From contig NZ_CP053015.1 in assembly GCF_012979535.1 (NCBI RefSeq), positions 1,488,001 to 1,552,000 of the forward strand: a DNA stretch of 64,000 nucleotides, read 5' to 3'. Position numbers and translations under genes: made by a program. The notes below the pieces were generated by a model. It saw only the letters and a list, made by a program, of their open reading frames with translations, did no database searches and was not told the origin of the DNA. Positions 35,716 through 45,394 of this stretch are shown in pieces. The stretch's first letter is position 1, and each line of letters opens with the position of its first letter. The stretch comes from Sphingomonas lacunae. GTDB taxonomy: Bacteria; Pseudomonadota; Alphaproteobacteria; Sphingomonadales; Sphingomonadaceae.

Positions 35716-36105
35716 ATGGCCCGCGAACCCCAGCGCATCCGTAGGCGCGAACGCAAGAACATCTCGTCGGGCGTTGCTCACGTCAACGCCACCTTCAACA
35801 ACACCCTCGTCACCATCACCGACGCTCAGGGCAATGCCATCAGCTGGTCGTCGGCCGGCATGATGGGCTTCAAGGGATCGCGCAAGTCGACCCCTTATGC
35901 TGCCCAGGTCGCCGCCGAAGACGCCGGCCGCAAGGCTGCCGAACATGGCGTGCGCACCCTTGAAGTCGAAGTGAAGGGCCCGGGTGCCGGTCGTGAATCG
36001 GCGCTCCGCGCGCTGCAGGCTGCCGGTTTCCAGATCACCTCGATCCGTGACGTTACGCCGATCCCGCACAATGGTGTGCGTCCGGCCAAGCGTCGTCGCG
36101 TCTGA
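35716..36105 (+). CDS. rpsK: 30S ribosomal protein S11
   Basis: 129 aa. Platform protein of the small subunit near the mRNA exit. [15 protein letters not shown] and the C-terminal [17 protein letters not shown] are diagnostic. 64 bp after rpsM. Confidence 0.98.
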   Translation: MAREPQRIRRRERKNISSGVAHVNATFNNTLVTITDAQGNAISWSSAGMMGFKGSRKSTPYAAQVAAEDAGRKAAEHGVRTLEVEVKGPGAGRESALRALQAAGFQITSIRDVTPIPHNGVRPAKRRRV

Positions 36106-36113
36106 CGTTTTCA

Positions 36114-36155
36114 CGGCTCCGCGCGCGGCTGGCGGGCCGCGCGGTAACGGAGCCG
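36114..36155 (+). other. long two-part hairpin in the rpsK-rpoA spacer
   Basis: An outer 8-bp stem (CGGCTCCG with CGGAGCCG) encloses an inner 8-bp stem (CGCGCGGC with GCCGCGCG) around a 6-nt loop, with a 4-nt bulge on the 3' side. No U-tract follows, so it is unlikely to be a full terminator; mRNA processing, partial attenuation or protein binding are possible roles. Confidence 0.55.
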
Positions 36156-36231
36156 GCGTGACCGGGGTGGGGCGATGCTCCTCCCGCGAAACGCCCGCTT
36201 CCGTCGATATTCGAACCCATAGGGGAATGCG

Positions 36232-37290
36232 ATGACTGTCAACAGCAAGAACTGGCAGGAACTCAAGAAGCCGACCGGCCTCGAAGTGAAGCCCGGTTCG
36301 GACGCGCGCCGCAAGGCCACGTTCGTTGCCGAGCCGCTTGAGCGTGGTTTTGGCCTCACCCTCGGCAACGCGCTGCGTCGCGTTTTGCTCTCCTCGCTGC
36401 AGGGTGCAGCGATCACCTCGATCAAGATCGAGAACGTCCTCCACGAATTCTCCAGCCTCGCTGGCGTTCGGGAAGACGTGACTGATATCGTCCTCAACGT
36501 GAAGCAGATCGCGCTTAAGATGGAAGGTGAAGGCCCGAAGCGGCTTCAGCTTTCGGCTACCGGCCCGGCCACTGTCACGGCAGGTGACATTTCGGTCACC
36601 GGCGACATTTCGGTGATGAACCCGGAACTGGTCATCTGCCATCTCGACGATGGCGCGACGCTCAACATGGAACTGACTGCCGATACCGGCAAGGGTTATG
36701 TCCCGGCGTCGAACAACCGTCCGGCCGACGCGCCGATCGGCCTGATCCCGGTCGACTCGCTCTATTCGCCGGTCCGCCAGGTTGCCTACAAGGTCGACAA
36801 TGCGCGTATCGGTCAGGAACTGGACTATGACAAGCTGTCGCTGACGGTGGAAACCGACGCGACCGTCAGCCCTGAAGATGCCGTCGCCTATGCCGCGCGT
36901 ATCCTGCAGGACCAGCTGGCCGTGTTCGTCCACTTCACCGACGCTGCTGTCGAAAGCCCGCGCATCGGCCTTGCTGCGGCTCCGGCTTCTTCGGACGAAA
37001 CCGATACCAACCAGCTCAACCGCTTCCTGCTCAAGAAGGTGGACGAACTGGAACTGTCGGTCCGTTCGGCCAACTGCCTCAAGAACGACAACATCATCTA
37101 TATCGGCGATCTGGTGCAAAAGACCGAAGCCGAGATGCTGCGCACGCCGAACTTCGGCCGCAAGTCGCTCAACGAGATCAAGGAAGTTCTCTCCTCGATG
37201 GGTCTGCGCCTCGGCATGGACATCCCCGGCTGGCCGCCGGAGAACATTGAGGAAATGGCCAAGAAGCTCGAGCAGGAAATGCTGGGTTGA
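36232..37290 (+). CDS. rpoA: DNA-directed RNA polymerase alpha subunit
   Basis: 352 aa. The N-terminal assembly domain carries [20 protein letters not shown]; the C-terminal domain (about residues 265-330) carries [17 protein letters not shown] and [14 protein letters not shown], the surface that touches UP elements and activators such as PhoB. Standard length; 126 bp after rpsK. Confidence 0.98.
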   Translation: MTVNSKNWQELKKPTGLEVKPGSDARRKATFVAEPLERGFGLTLGNALRRVLLSSLQGAAITSIKIENVLHEFSSLAGVREDVTDIVLNVKQIALKMEGEGPKRLQLSATGPATVTAGDISVTGDISVMNPELVICHLDDGATLNMELTADTGKGYVPASNNRPADAPIGLIPVDSLYSPVRQVAYKVDNARIGQELDYDKLSLTVETDATVSPEDAVAYAARILQDQLAVFVHFTDAAVESPRIGLAAAPASSDETDTNQLNRFLLKKVDELELSVRSANCLKNDNIIYIGDLVQKTEAEMLRTPNFGRKSLNEIKEVLSSMGLRLGMDIPGWPPENIEEMAKKLEQEMLG

Positions 37291-37303
37291 TGAATCAGCG
37301 TTG

Positions 37304-37322
37304 CCCCGGATCCGATCCGGGG
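37304..37322 (+). other. palindromic hairpin in the rpoA-rplQ spacer
   Basis: CCCCGGATC and GATCCGGGG pair perfectly over 9 bp with a single-base centre, flanked by GTT and AAC that extend the symmetry. There is no U-run downstream. Possibly an RNA-processing or protein-binding site within the operon. Confidence 0.45.
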
Positions 37323-37408
37323 TAACGGCTCAGGGAAAGGGGCGGGCCCTTTAATCCGCCTGGACCGGGGTACCTTGCACGGCCCCCGTACGAACGAAGG
37401 ATAGAATC

Positions 37409-37831
37409 ATGCGTCATAAAGTAGGCGGCCGGAAGCTGCAGCGTACCTCGGCCCATCGCATTGCGATGTTCCGCAACATGTCGGCCTCGCTCATCAAGCA
37501 TGAGCAGATCACCACAACCGTTGCCAAGGCCAAGGAACTGCGTCCCTATGTCGAGAAGCTGGTGACCCTTGCCAAGCGCGGTGGCCTCGCCAACCGTCGT
37601 CTTGCCATGGCCCGTCTGGGTGACGAGACGCAGCTCAAGAAGCTGTTTGACGTGCTGGCAGACCGTTATGCCGGTCGCAACGGCGGTTACACCCGCATCG
37701 TAAAGGCCGGTTTCCGCGCGTCGGACGCCGCTGCCATGGCGATCATCGAATTTGTCGACCGCGACGAAAGCGCCAAGGGTCAGGATTCGGGCCCGGTGCA
37801 GACCGAAGAGGATTTCGCTGACGCGGCCTGA
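37409..37831 (+). CDS. rplQ: 50S ribosomal protein L17
   Basis: 140 aa. Large-subunit protein at the peptide exit. [20 protein letters not shown] is the conserved start, with [20 protein letters not shown] following. The acidic tail after the conserved domain is normal for alphaproteobacteria. Last gene of the operon; a strong terminator follows. Confidence 0.98.
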   Translation: MRHKVGGRKLQRTSAHRIAMFRNMSASLIKHEQITTTVAKAKELRPYVEKLVTLAKRGGLANRRLAMARLGDETQLKKLFDVLADRYAGRNGGYTRIVKAGFRASDAAAMAIIEFVDRDESAKGQDSGPVQTEEDFADAA

Positions 37832-37858
37832 GCCGGACAGCGTTTCGACCGAAACAGC

Positions 37859-37890
37859 AAGGGGTCGGACAGCAATGTCCGGCCCCTTTT
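37859..37890 (+). terminator. terminator of the rpsM-rplQ operon
   Basis: A 13-bp stem (AAGGGGTCGGACA with TGTCCGGCCCCTT, one G-U pair), GCAA tetraloop, then TT and GC. Rho-independent type, placed 27 bp after rplQ. Confidence 0.9.
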
Positions 37891-37927
37891 GCTTGACGGT
37901 TTCTGATCACCGCGCCAGCAATGGCCC

Positions 37928-39352
37928 ATGATCCCGATTGTCCTTCGCCTCGCGCCTATCACCCTTTTGGTCATGCCCCTGTCAGCAATGGCGCAACAGG
38001 CACCATCCGCGCCTAATGCATTACCCACGCCTACACCCCAACAGGAGAGTCTCGCCGCAGGCTATGTGGCCCTCACGACGTGTAGCGCCGTCTTCACCGC
38101 CCGGCGAATGGGAGCCGAAAGAACACTGGAGAGCATTCGCGAAAACGAGCTTCGGGGCGTTTACCCGGACATCGACAGAATCGTTCAAACACAATCCACC
38201 TTCGACGATGGAGTGTCCTTTTCGGCTGGATGGGACCGGAACATGCCAGCTCGCCGTGCCGTACTGGATCTTAGAACCGATGGCTGCACGCTGGAACCTG
38301 TCGGTTCTGGTGTTGCGAGCCGTGACCATGTTCACCACGCCCCAGGTAGGACTGAGGTTGTTTTTCGTCCGGTTCGCCTCCATGCCCCTTGGCCGTTGGG
38401 TGACCGCGATGCGCTTGCCCGACCCGCGCGCGGAGCCGAGACAGATCGGCTCGACGGCGCGATACGGGCTGCCTTTGATGGCGGCTTTGGCCAGTCAACG
38501 AACACCACCGCAGTGGTGATTGTGCAAAACGGGCGGATAATCAGGGAACAGTATAAAGACGGGTTCGGTATACATGTTCCCCAACGCACATGGTCCGTGG
38601 CGAAGAGTATCGCCGCGACCATAGTAGGCTCAGCGGCCCATCGAGGCGAGGCAGATGTTGCCGCGCCCGCTGCGATCGCAAATTGGCAGCGGGACAATGA
38701 CCCTCGCCGCGCCATCACGCTTGACCAGTTGTTACGCATGGCCTCCGGCCTGACCAGCGATACCGCTGGCAACCGTACCGATGCCATTTATTTCGGCGGT
38801 ACAACGGTCGATGAACAGGCGCCCGGATGGCCCCTGATCGCACCGCCGGGTTCGACCTTCCGCTATGCGAACAATGACACGTTGCTGGCCGTGCTGGCGA
38901 TCAGCCCGACCTTTGCCCAACACCCGCCGCGGGTATTTTTTGAGAGCATCAACATGCATGCCACAGTCGCCGAGACGGATTGGCGCGGCAATTATGTGCT
39001 GTCGTCGCAGGTGTGGAGCACCGCGCGTGATCTGGCGCGCTTTGGCATGCTCTATCTGAATGATGGCGTGTGGAACGGCCAGCGCATCCTGCCCGAAGGG
39101 TGGCGGACCTATGTGACGACGCCGAGCGGGCCACAGCCGCCGGGTGAGTTCGGCTATGGCGCATCCTTCTGGCTGCTCAACCGCAGCGAGGGCGTGCCGC
39201 CGGACACGTTCGCTGCCTTTGGCAATCGCGGCCAATATGTGGTGATCGTGCCGAGCCGAAACATCGTCATCGTCCGGCGTGGCGAGGACCCTGCCGGCGC
39301 TCGGTTCGACATCGCCGCCTTCACCCGCGAGCTGTTGGCAGCCCTTGAATGA
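37928..39352 (+). CDS. serine hydrolase, beta-lactamase class C-like
   Basis: 474 aa, exported: signal peptide to about residue 22 (SAMAQ). The serine beta-lactamase/penicillin-binding-protein fold is indicated by SxxK in WSVAKS, a Tyr-x-Asn in FRYANND and the ending GNRGQYVVIVPSRNIVIV. The first 190 residues are outside the catalytic domain and contain two Cys and the HAPWPLGD element seen before the domain in this subgroup. Likely a peptidase or esterase rather than an antibiotic-resistance enzyme. The 5' half uses more AGA and ATA codons than its neighbours. Confidence 0.85.
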   Translation: MIPIVLRLAPITLLVMPLSAMAQQAPSAPNALPTPTPQQESLAAGYVALTTCSAVFTARRMGAERTLESIRENELRGVYPDIDRIVQTQSTFDDGVSFSAGWDRNMPARRAVLDLRTDGCTLEPVGSGVASRDHVHHAPGRTEVVFRPVRLHAPWPLGDRDALARPARGAETDRLDGAIRAAFDGGFGQSTNTTAVVIVQNGRIIREQYKDGFGIHVPQRTWSVAKSIAATIVGSAAHRGEADVAAPAAIANWQRDNDPRRAITLDQLLRMASGLTSDTAGNRTDAIYFGGTTVDEQAPGWPLIAPPGSTFRYANNDTLLAVLAISPTFAQHPPRVFFESINMHATVAETDWRGNYVLSSQVWSTARDLARFGMLYLNDGVWNGQRILPEGWRTYVTTPSGPQPPGEFGYGASFWLLNRSEGVPPDTFAAFGNRGQYVVIVPSRNIVIVRRGEDPAGARFDIAAFTRELLAALE

Positions 39353-39412
39353 GGCAGTTGAAGCCCGTCCCAAGCCGGTGCTATCGCTCCGCCAAACATA
39401 TAAGGGTCGGTG

Positions 39413-40402
39413 ATGACGGAATTTTGCACCCAATGCGGCGCGGCTCGAATTGCGGGCAATCGTTTTTGTGCGCACTGTGGCAAGGCGTTCGCCACAGCGG
39501 CCACGCCTAGCCCCGCTGCGGCTTCGCCAGCGACTCCTGCCTCGCCCTATGTCCCGCCGCCCATCCCGTTCCAGGCTCAGCCTGTTCATCAGCCATCCCC
39601 GGTCAATCGAAACCAGTTGTTGATCGGTGGCGTGGCGCTGGCCGCGCTCTTGGTGGCCGGCATTGCCTGGTGGGCCTTTTCGGATCTGCAAGTCAATGGC
39701 ATCCAGCCCAAGGCCAAGGCAGCGGTGGACAAGGGTGCGGTCGCAACAGCGCCGGTGGCTAGCGCCGAGGCGCCCTATGCCGATGATTTCCTCTCGCCCG
39801 CTGACGAGCCGATGGTGACGCGCGGGCCGGTTGCCCTGTTGCCTCTCCCCGGCCAGAGTGCCGGTGCGCCGCTGCGTTCCATGCCGGAAAATGCCGCGCT
39901 GACCGGTCGCTGGGTACGCGGCACTGACGGTACATCCCGCTGGTTCCGCGTCAATGGCGGTGGCTATTTGCCAGCGGCTGCTGTGGTGGCTGCGCCGGCG
40001 ACAGCCCCTGTGGTCCGTCCGTTTGACATGAACGCAGCCTTTGGTGCGCCGCTACGCAGCTATTTTGAAGTGGCGGAACGCGAGCACCGCCGGGCGCTGG
40101 AAATCGCGCAGAAAAAGGGTGGCGATGAGACCGCTGCCAGCGGTTTTGCCACCGTGCCCTCTCGATCGCTTGTTGGCGTTACCGTGACCGGTGTCGGCGC
40201 GCACTGGGAAGCGTCCACCGTCATGTTCCGCGAAAATGTCGGCACGGTCGCCGCCGCGCTGCGCCGTGCCGGCTGGCAGGTCGCCCGCGACGGGACGATT
40301 AATGTTGGCCCTGATGTCGCAGAAAGCTGTTCGATCAGTTCCGCGTCGCAGTGGCCCGAATTCGCCACCTATGGCGCCACCGTTCTGAGTTGCGGCGTCT
40401 AG
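39413..40402 (+). CDS. zinc-ribbon membrane protein of unknown function
   Basis: 329 aa. The N terminus is a zinc ribbon (FCTQCGAARIAGNRFCAHCG), then a Pro/Ala-rich linker, one membrane helix (LLIGGVALAALLVAGIAWWAF, about residues 70-90) and a periplasmic part of about 230 residues without a known motif. ATG at 39413 is preferred over the GTG at 39410, given AAGGG upstream. Not in an obvious operon. Confidence 0.72.
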   Translation: MTEFCTQCGAARIAGNRFCAHCGKAFATAATPSPAAASPATPASPYVPPPIPFQAQPVHQPSPVNRNQLLIGGVALAALLVAGIAWWAFSDLQVNGIQPKAKAAVDKGAVATAPVASAEAPYADDFLSPADEPMVTRGPVALLPLPGQSAGAPLRSMPENAALTGRWVRGTDGTSRWFRVNGGGYLPAAAVVAAPATAPVVRPFDMNAAFGAPLRSYFEVAEREHRRALEIAQKKGGDETAASGFATVPSRSLVGVTVTGVGAHWEASTVMFRENVGTVAAALRRAGWQVARDGTINVGPDVAESCSISSASQWPEFATYGATVLSCGV

Positions 40403-40503
40403 CGTCGCTGGGAACCGCGCGAACCATCCTGACTCCGTTCAAGTCCGCCGCTGTCGCCACCCTCGATGCTGGTGGGCGATGGTGACTTGACTTTGCGCCG
40501 TCC

Positions 40504-41097
40504 ATGACAGATATTTCTGTTATGACAGAAATAACGGAACAAGAAGATCGAGTCGCGCCGATGCCGCCAGCGGTGGCGGAGTTTGTCCTCCAGTGGGGCG
40601 AACTCGGCAAGCAATGGGGCGTCAGCCGGTCGGTCGCGCAAATTCATGCGCTGCTGTATCTGGCCGACGCGCCGATGACGGCGGAGGCCATTGCCGCGCA
40701 ACTGGCCATGGCGCGTTCCAATGTTTCGACATCCTTGAGGGAATTGCTCGACTGGAAGCTGATCCGCCGGGTGCCGGTGCTGGGCGACCGACGCGAGCAT
40801 TTCGCGGCGGAGCAGGATATCTGGGCGATGGTCACCTGCATCGCTGCCGGCCGCAAGGCGCGGGAGATTGATCCAGCCGAGGCGGCGTTGAAGCAATGCA
40901 CCGCGATGGCCGGAGACGATCCGGCGATCAGCGCGGGTGCGCGGGAGCGGCTCGACACGATGCTCGACTTCGTCACGACGATGAGCCGCTGGCACGATCA
41001 GATGCTGGGCGTGCCAAAGCCGGCGCTGATGGCGCTGATCAGGATGGGCGATGGTGTGACCCGCCTGCTGGGGCTGGCGGGGCGCAAAAAGGAGTAG
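40504..41097 (+). CDS. GbsR/MarR-family transcriptional regulator
   Basis: 197 aa. A winged helix-turn-helix at about residues 35-100: WGVSRSVAQIHALLYLADAP, MTAEAIAAQLAMARSNVSTS and LRELLDWKLIRRVPVLGDRR, the GbsR-type pattern. The C terminus is helical. ATG at 40504 or 40522 may be the start; the inverted repeat at 40512-40533 covers both. It sits 5 bp before a DUF4166 gene and a dehydrogenase-like gene, which it probably controls. Confidence 0.87.
   Translation: MTDISVMTEITEQEDRVAPMPPAVAEFVLQWGELGKQWGVSRSVAQIHALLYLADAPMTAEAIAAQLAMARSNVSTSLRELLDWKLIRRVPVLGDRREHFAAEQDIWAMVTCIAAGRKAREIDPAEAALKQCTAMAGDDPAISAGARERLDTMLDFVTTMSRWHDQMLGVPKPALMALIRMGDGVTRLLGLAGRKKE
40512..40533 (+). promoter_or_regulatory. 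inverted repeat at the GbsR-like gene start, probable operator
   Basis: TATTTCTGT and ACAGAAATA form a perfect 9-bp inverted repeat with a 4-bp centre. It overlaps the first codons of the regulator gene and contains the alternative ATG at 40522. Its place suggests autoregulation by the encoded MarR/GbsR-type protein. Confidence 0.55.
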
Positions 41098-41102
41098 GGA
41101 CC

Positions 41103-41849
41103 ATGGGCTGGGGCAGCGAAAGGGCTGTGGTGCTGGGCGAAGCGGGCGCGATGGTGGATGCCGAGGGCGTGCCGATCCATCCCCGCCCTGATCGTCATCC
41201 GTGTTTCGCCCGTTTCCCCGAGGCCCCCGGCCCACGCGACATCCGCTTTCGCATCCTTGTCGGCAGCGCCGGCTGGAGCCGATTGCCCGAGGCGGTGCGG
41301 CTGCGCTTTTCCAAACGGACGCGTGGCGGGCAGGTGGCGCTTTATCGCGGGAAGGTCATCGAAACGCGGCTGTCCCGCGCCGGCTGGTGGCTGGCGCAAT
41401 TGCTCCGCCCGCTTGGTACCCCGCTGCCATTGCGACAGGAGTCCGGCGTCCCCGCAATGGTCTGCGTCAGCGAGGATGAACGCAGCGGTGGTCAGATCTG
41501 GTCCCGCCTCTATGGCAGCCATGACCGCCTGCCGCAGGTGATCCACAGCGTCAAAAGCTTTGCCGGACCTACGGGGCTTGAGGAACGGATCGGATGGGGC
41601 ATCGCCATGGCGCTGACGGTCGAGGCGCGCGCCGATGGCCTTGTTTTCAGCAGCGATCATTATGCCTGGTACGGATTTGGCCGCCGCTGGCGCTTGCCGG
41701 CATGGGCGACGCCGGGGCAGACGGTGGTGACGCACCGCGACATGGGACAGGACAGCGAGGGCAGGGGCTGCTTTGCCTTTGACCTCGAGGTGCGCCATCC
41801 GCTCCTCGGCGAATTGCTCCACCAGCATGCGGTGTTTGCCGACCAGTGA
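41103..41849 (+). CDS. DUF4166 domain protein
   Basis: 248 aa from the ATG at 41103. Unknown function. The conserved DUF4166 elements are SHDRLPQVIHSVKSF, GWGIAMALTVEARADGLVFS and FAFDLEVRHPLLGELLHQHA, with PEAVRLRFSK near residue 60. Overlaps the next gene by 4 bp (GTGA). In many genomes DUF4166 is found beside or fused to a saccharopine-dehydrogenase-like Rossmann protein, as here. Confidence 0.85.
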   Translation: MGWGSERAVVLGEAGAMVDAEGVPIHPRPDRHPCFARFPEAPGPRDIRFRILVGSAGWSRLPEAVRLRFSKRTRGGQVALYRGKVIETRLSRAGWWLAQLLRPLGTPLPLRQESGVPAMVCVSEDERSGGQIWSRLYGSHDRLPQVIHSVKSFAGPTGLEERIGWGIAMALTVEARADGLVFSSDHYAWYGFGRRWRLPAWATPGQTVVTHRDMGQDSEGRGCFAFDLEVRHPLLGELLHQHAVFADQ

Positions 41850-42967
41850 CGCCGCTCACCGTCCTCATCATTGGTGCGACAGGTGTGTTTGGCAGCCGGC
41901 TGGTCGAGCGGGCGGCGCGCGAGCCCGGTATCCGCTTGATCCTCGCCGGGCGGACGCGGTCCAGCCTTGAGGAACTGGCGCGGCGGGTTGCCCCCGGTGC
42001 GGCGATCCGCCCGCTCGACCGTGATGCCCTGACCGCCGCTGACCTTGCCGGCGCGGACGTCGTGGTCGATGCCGCCGGTCCCTTTCAAGCCTCGCACGAC
42101 CGGGTGATCCGTGCCGCCATCGCCGCGCGCATCCCCTATGTCGACCTCGCCGACGGGCGGGACTTTGTTGCTGCCATCGGCGTGCATGATGCGGCGGCGC
42201 GCGCGGCGGGCATATCGGTGATCAGTGGGGCCAGCTCGGTCCCCGCCCTCTCGCATGCGGTAATCGACACGCTGACGGCGGGGTGGCAGGGGATCGAGGC
42301 GATCCGCGTCGGCATTTTCCCCGGCAATCGCGCGCCGCGTGGGCTGGCCGTGGTGCAGGCGATCCTCAGCTGGGCAGGCAAGCCGATGCGCGGCTGGCGC
42401 GATGGCCGTTGGCAGGCGCTGCCCGGCTGGGGGGAAACGCAGCGCTGGACCATGCCCGACGGCACGCGGCGCTGGGCGAGCCTGTGCGACACGCCCGATC
42501 AGGACCTGCTCGTCAGCCATTATGCGCCGCGCCGGACGGCTGACTTTTTCGCGGGGCTTGAACTCGCCGTGCTGCACCTCGGCCTCAGCGCGGCGAGCCT
42601 GCCCGTGCGCTGGCGCCTGATTGCCAGCCTGCGCCCGCTGGCCCGTCCGCTGCGCTGGTTTGCCGACTGGTTCGTGCCGCTGGGCAGCGACCGGGGGTAT
42701 ATGGACGTGCATGTCAGAGGAGAAGATGCGACGGGCACGTCCGTCACTGCGCGATGGACGTTGCGGGCAGAGGGCAATCGCGGGCCGTTTGTGCCGACGC
42801 TCGCGACGCTGGCCCTGCTGCGCCGTCACCGCGACGGCCAAGCGCCTGCACCGGGGGCACGCGCCTGCATCAACGAACTGGCGCTGAGCGATTTCACCGG
42901 GGATTTTGCCGAGCTGGGCATCGAAACGGCGGTTTCTGACCTTGCTTCACGCCAAACTGCTCCCTAG
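41846..42967 (+). CDS. saccharopine dehydrogenase-like Rossmann oxidoreductase
   Basis: 373 aa with a GTG start in the 4-bp overlap. The N-terminal nucleotide site is LIIGATGVFGSRLVERAA, followed by AGADVVVDAAGPFQ and IPYVDLADGRDFV, as in the SDH family's 'trans-acting' members. A C-terminal segment between about residues 215 and 270 is hydrophobic enough for membrane contact. Not a lysine-pathway enzyme by context; the substrate is unknown. Forms a cassette with the GbsR-like and DUF4166 genes. Confidence 0.85.
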   Translation: MTPLTVLIIGATGVFGSRLVERAAREPGIRLILAGRTRSSLEELARRVAPGAAIRPLDRDALTAADLAGADVVVDAAGPFQASHDRVIRAAIAARIPYVDLADGRDFVAAIGVHDAAARAAGISVISGASSVPALSHAVIDTLTAGWQGIEAIRVGIFPGNRAPRGLAVVQAILSWAGKPMRGWRDGRWQALPGWGETQRWTMPDGTRRWASLCDTPDQDLLVSHYAPRRTADFFAGLELAVLHLGLSAASLPVRWRLIASLRPLARPLRWFADWFVPLGSDRGYMDVHVRGEDATGTSVTARWTLRAEGNRGPFVPTLATLALLRRHRDGQAPAPGARACINELALSDFTGDFAELGIETAVSDLASRQTAP

Positions 42968-43007
42968 TTTCCCCGGCAACCAATGACTGTTTTCCCCGGA
43001 GATGATG

Positions 43008-45317
43008 ATGCCTCGTTCGCGCCGCGCGCCTTTTCGCGCCCTGATGCTGCTTGCCGGTTCGGCGCTTGCGTTTGTGCCTTCGCTGACATTGGCTGAAGAG
43101 GTGAGTGGCACGCCGGCCAGCACCGCGCCGGACGTTCCGGTGGTGACCGGAGCGGTTGGCGACCCGACGGCCGCGGCAACGGCGACGATGACCGCGATCA
43201 ACTATCCGCTGACTCGGCGGGAGGATTTGGTCGAGGAACAATTTGGTGTGCCGGTCGCTGATCCCTATCGCTGGCTGGAGGGCGATGTGCGGACCACGCC
43301 AGAAGTGGCGCAATGGGTCGAAGCACAGAATGCGACGACCGACGCCTATCTGGCAACGCTGCCTGGCCGTAGCGCTTTTGCCAGCCGCATGGCCCAGCTC
43401 TATCGCTATGACCGGCTCGGCCTGCCGGAAAAGCGGGGCGACCGCTATTTCTTCACCCGCAACAACGGGCAGCAAAACCAGTCGGTACTGATGGTGCGCG
43501 ATGGCCGGGATGGCGTGGGCCGGGTGCTGATCGATCCGAACAGCTGGGCGGCGGATGGCGCCACGGCGCTTGCCGAATGGGAACCCAGCCCGGATGGGTC
43601 GCGCCTTATCTATACGGTGCAGGATGGCGGCACTGACTGGCGCATTGTCCGCGTGCTGGATGTCGCGACCGGCGAACAGCTGGGTGACGAACTGCGCTGG
43701 GTGAAGTTTTCAGGCCTTGCTTGGGCGCGCGACGGATCGGGATTTTATTATTCGCGCTTCCCCGCACCCGAAGGCGGCATTTTCCAGACGACCAACACCA
43801 ACCAGGCGCTTTATTTCCACCGCATCGGCACGCCGCAGTCCGAAGACCGACTGGTCTATTCCACGCCTGATCACCCCAATTATGGCCACAGCGGTGAAGT
43901 GACTGATGATGGCCGCTATCTGGTTATCACCACGGCGGAGGGAACTGACGAACGCTATGAGATAACGCTGTTCGACCTCGCCCATCCTGACCGGCCGCCG
44001 GTCAAGCTGGTCAGCGGTCTGGAAAATGACTGGAGCTTGGTCGGCAATGACGGCAGCCGGCTGTTTTTCCGTACCAACAAGGATGCACCGCGCGGCCGCA
44101 TCGTCGCGCTCGACGCCCAGGCGCGGATCGCACCGGTGGAAATTGTTGCCCAGCGGGATGCGACGCTGCAAAATGGTCGTCGCGTCGGCAATCGCATCAT
44201 CCTGTCTTATCTGGGCGATGCCAGTTCACAGGCGGAGATGGTCGATCTGCAAGGTCGTCCGGTAGCGCGGCTGACGCTGGAGGCGATTGGCACCGCTTCG
44301 GGCTTTGGCGGAACCGCCAATGACAGCGAGACATTCTACGCCTTCACCAGCTTTGCGACACCAACGACCATCTATCGGCTCGATACCTCCACCGGCCGGA
44401 CCGAGGTGTTTGCCCGTCCTGAGGTCAGCTTCAACCCGGCGGATTACAGCATTGAACAGCGCTTCTACACCTCGCGCGACGGCACCCGCGTACCGATGTT
44501 CGTGGTGATGAAGCGCGGGATCGACCGGACTGGCGGGTCACCCACCATCCTCTATGGCTATGGCGGCTTCAACAATGCTGTGACGCCCAATTTCTCCGCC
44601 ACCCGCATGGCCTGGCTCGATGCGGGTGGTGTCTATGCCGTCGCCAATCTGCGCGGCGGCAGTGAATATGGTTCGGCCTGGCATGATGCGGGACGCCTGC
44701 TCAACAAGCAGAATGTGTTCGATGATTTTATCGCTGCGGGCGAATATCTGATCAGCGAAGGCATCACGGGTCGCGGGGAGCTGGCGATTGAGGGCCGTTC
44801 CAACGGCGGCCTGCTGGTCGGCGCGGTGGTCAACCAGCGGCCTGACCTGTTCGCCGCCGCGCTGCCGGGTGTCGGCGTGATGGACATGCTGCGCTTCGAT
44901 CGCTTCACGGCTGGCCGCTATTGGGTGGATGATTATGGCTATCCCAACCGGGAGCCTGATTTCCGCAATCTCTATGGCTATTCGCCTTACCACAATGTGC
45001 GCAGTGGATTGGATTATCCGGCGATCCTTGTCACCACCGCCGACACCGATGATCGCGTCGTCCCCGGCCACAGCTTCAAATATACCGCGATGCTCCAAGC
45101 CAGCGACATTGGCGACCGTCCGCATCTGATCCGCATTGAAACCCGCGCCGGGCATGGGTCGGGCAAGCCGGTTGACAAGATTGTCGCCGAATTTGCTGAC
45201 ATGTACGCCTTTGTTGCCCATTGGACAGGGCTGGATACCGCTGGCCTGTCCGCATCTGCGCTCGCTGCCGCAGCCGCGAATCCGGCCGGGGAGACTGTCG
45301 CTCCGCCCAACCAGTGA
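43008..45317 (+). CDS. prolyl oligopeptidase family serine peptidase (S9A)
   Basis: Cuts short peptides after proline. About 769 aa, exported: signal peptide near LTLAEE. The seven-bladed propeller covers about residues 130-480 and the alpha/beta hydrolase domain the rest. Catalytic Ser is in EGRSNGGLLVGA, Asp in DTDDRVVPGHSFK, His in RAGHGSGKP. The conserved N-terminal DPYRWLE is seen. Three consecutive ATGs (43002, 43005, 43008) follow GGAG; 43008 has the best spacing. Confidence 0.93.
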   Translation: MPRSRRAPFRALMLLAGSALAFVPSLTLAEEVSGTPASTAPDVPVVTGAVGDPTAAATATMTAINYPLTRREDLVEEQFGVPVADPYRWLEGDVRTTPEVAQWVEAQNATTDAYLATLPGRSAFASRMAQLYRYDRLGLPEKRGDRYFFTRNNGQQNQSVLMVRDGRDGVGRVLIDPNSWAADGATALAEWEPSPDGSRLIYTVQDGGTDWRIVRVLDVATGEQLGDELRWVKFSGLAWARDGSGFYYSRFPAPEGGIFQTTNTNQALYFHRIGTPQSEDRLVYSTPDHPNYGHSGEVTDDGRYLVITTAEGTDERYEITLFDLAHPDRPPVKLVSGLENDWSLVGNDGSRLFFRTNKDAPRGRIVALDAQARIAPVEIVAQRDATLQNGRRVGNRIILSYLGDASSQAEMVDLQGRPVARLTLEAIGTASGFGGTANDSETFYAFTSFATPTTIYRLDTSTGRTEVFARPEVSFNPADYSIEQRFYTSRDGTRVPMFVVMKRGIDRTGGSPTILYGYGGFNNAVTPNFSATRMAWLDAGGVYAVANLRGGSEYGSAWHDAGRLLNKQNVFDDFIAAGEYLISEGITGRGELAIEGRSNGGLLVGAVVNQRPDLFAAALPGVGVMDMLRFDRFTAGRYWVDDYGYPNREPDFRNLYGYSPYHNVRSGLDYPAILVTTADTDDRVVPGHSFKYTAMLQASDIGDRPHLIRIETRAGHGSGKPVDKIVAEFADMYAFVAHWTGLDTAGLSASALAAAAANPAGETVAPPNQ

Positions 45318-45394
45318 TTCCCACCTGTCATGTCTGATGCTTGAAATCGCGGCACAGAGCCGCGATGACGGCGCCACATGAGAGGGAGAATGTC

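Noticed and set aside
35689-37119. 476-codon minus-strand frame across rpsK and rpoA
   Set aside because: Antisense shadow of highly conserved genes with no recognisable protein features.
40504-40528. Two ATGACAG words near the GbsR-like start as a possible Pho box
   Set aside because: They are 18 bp apart, not the 11-bp phase of Pho boxes; they belong to the inverted repeat there.
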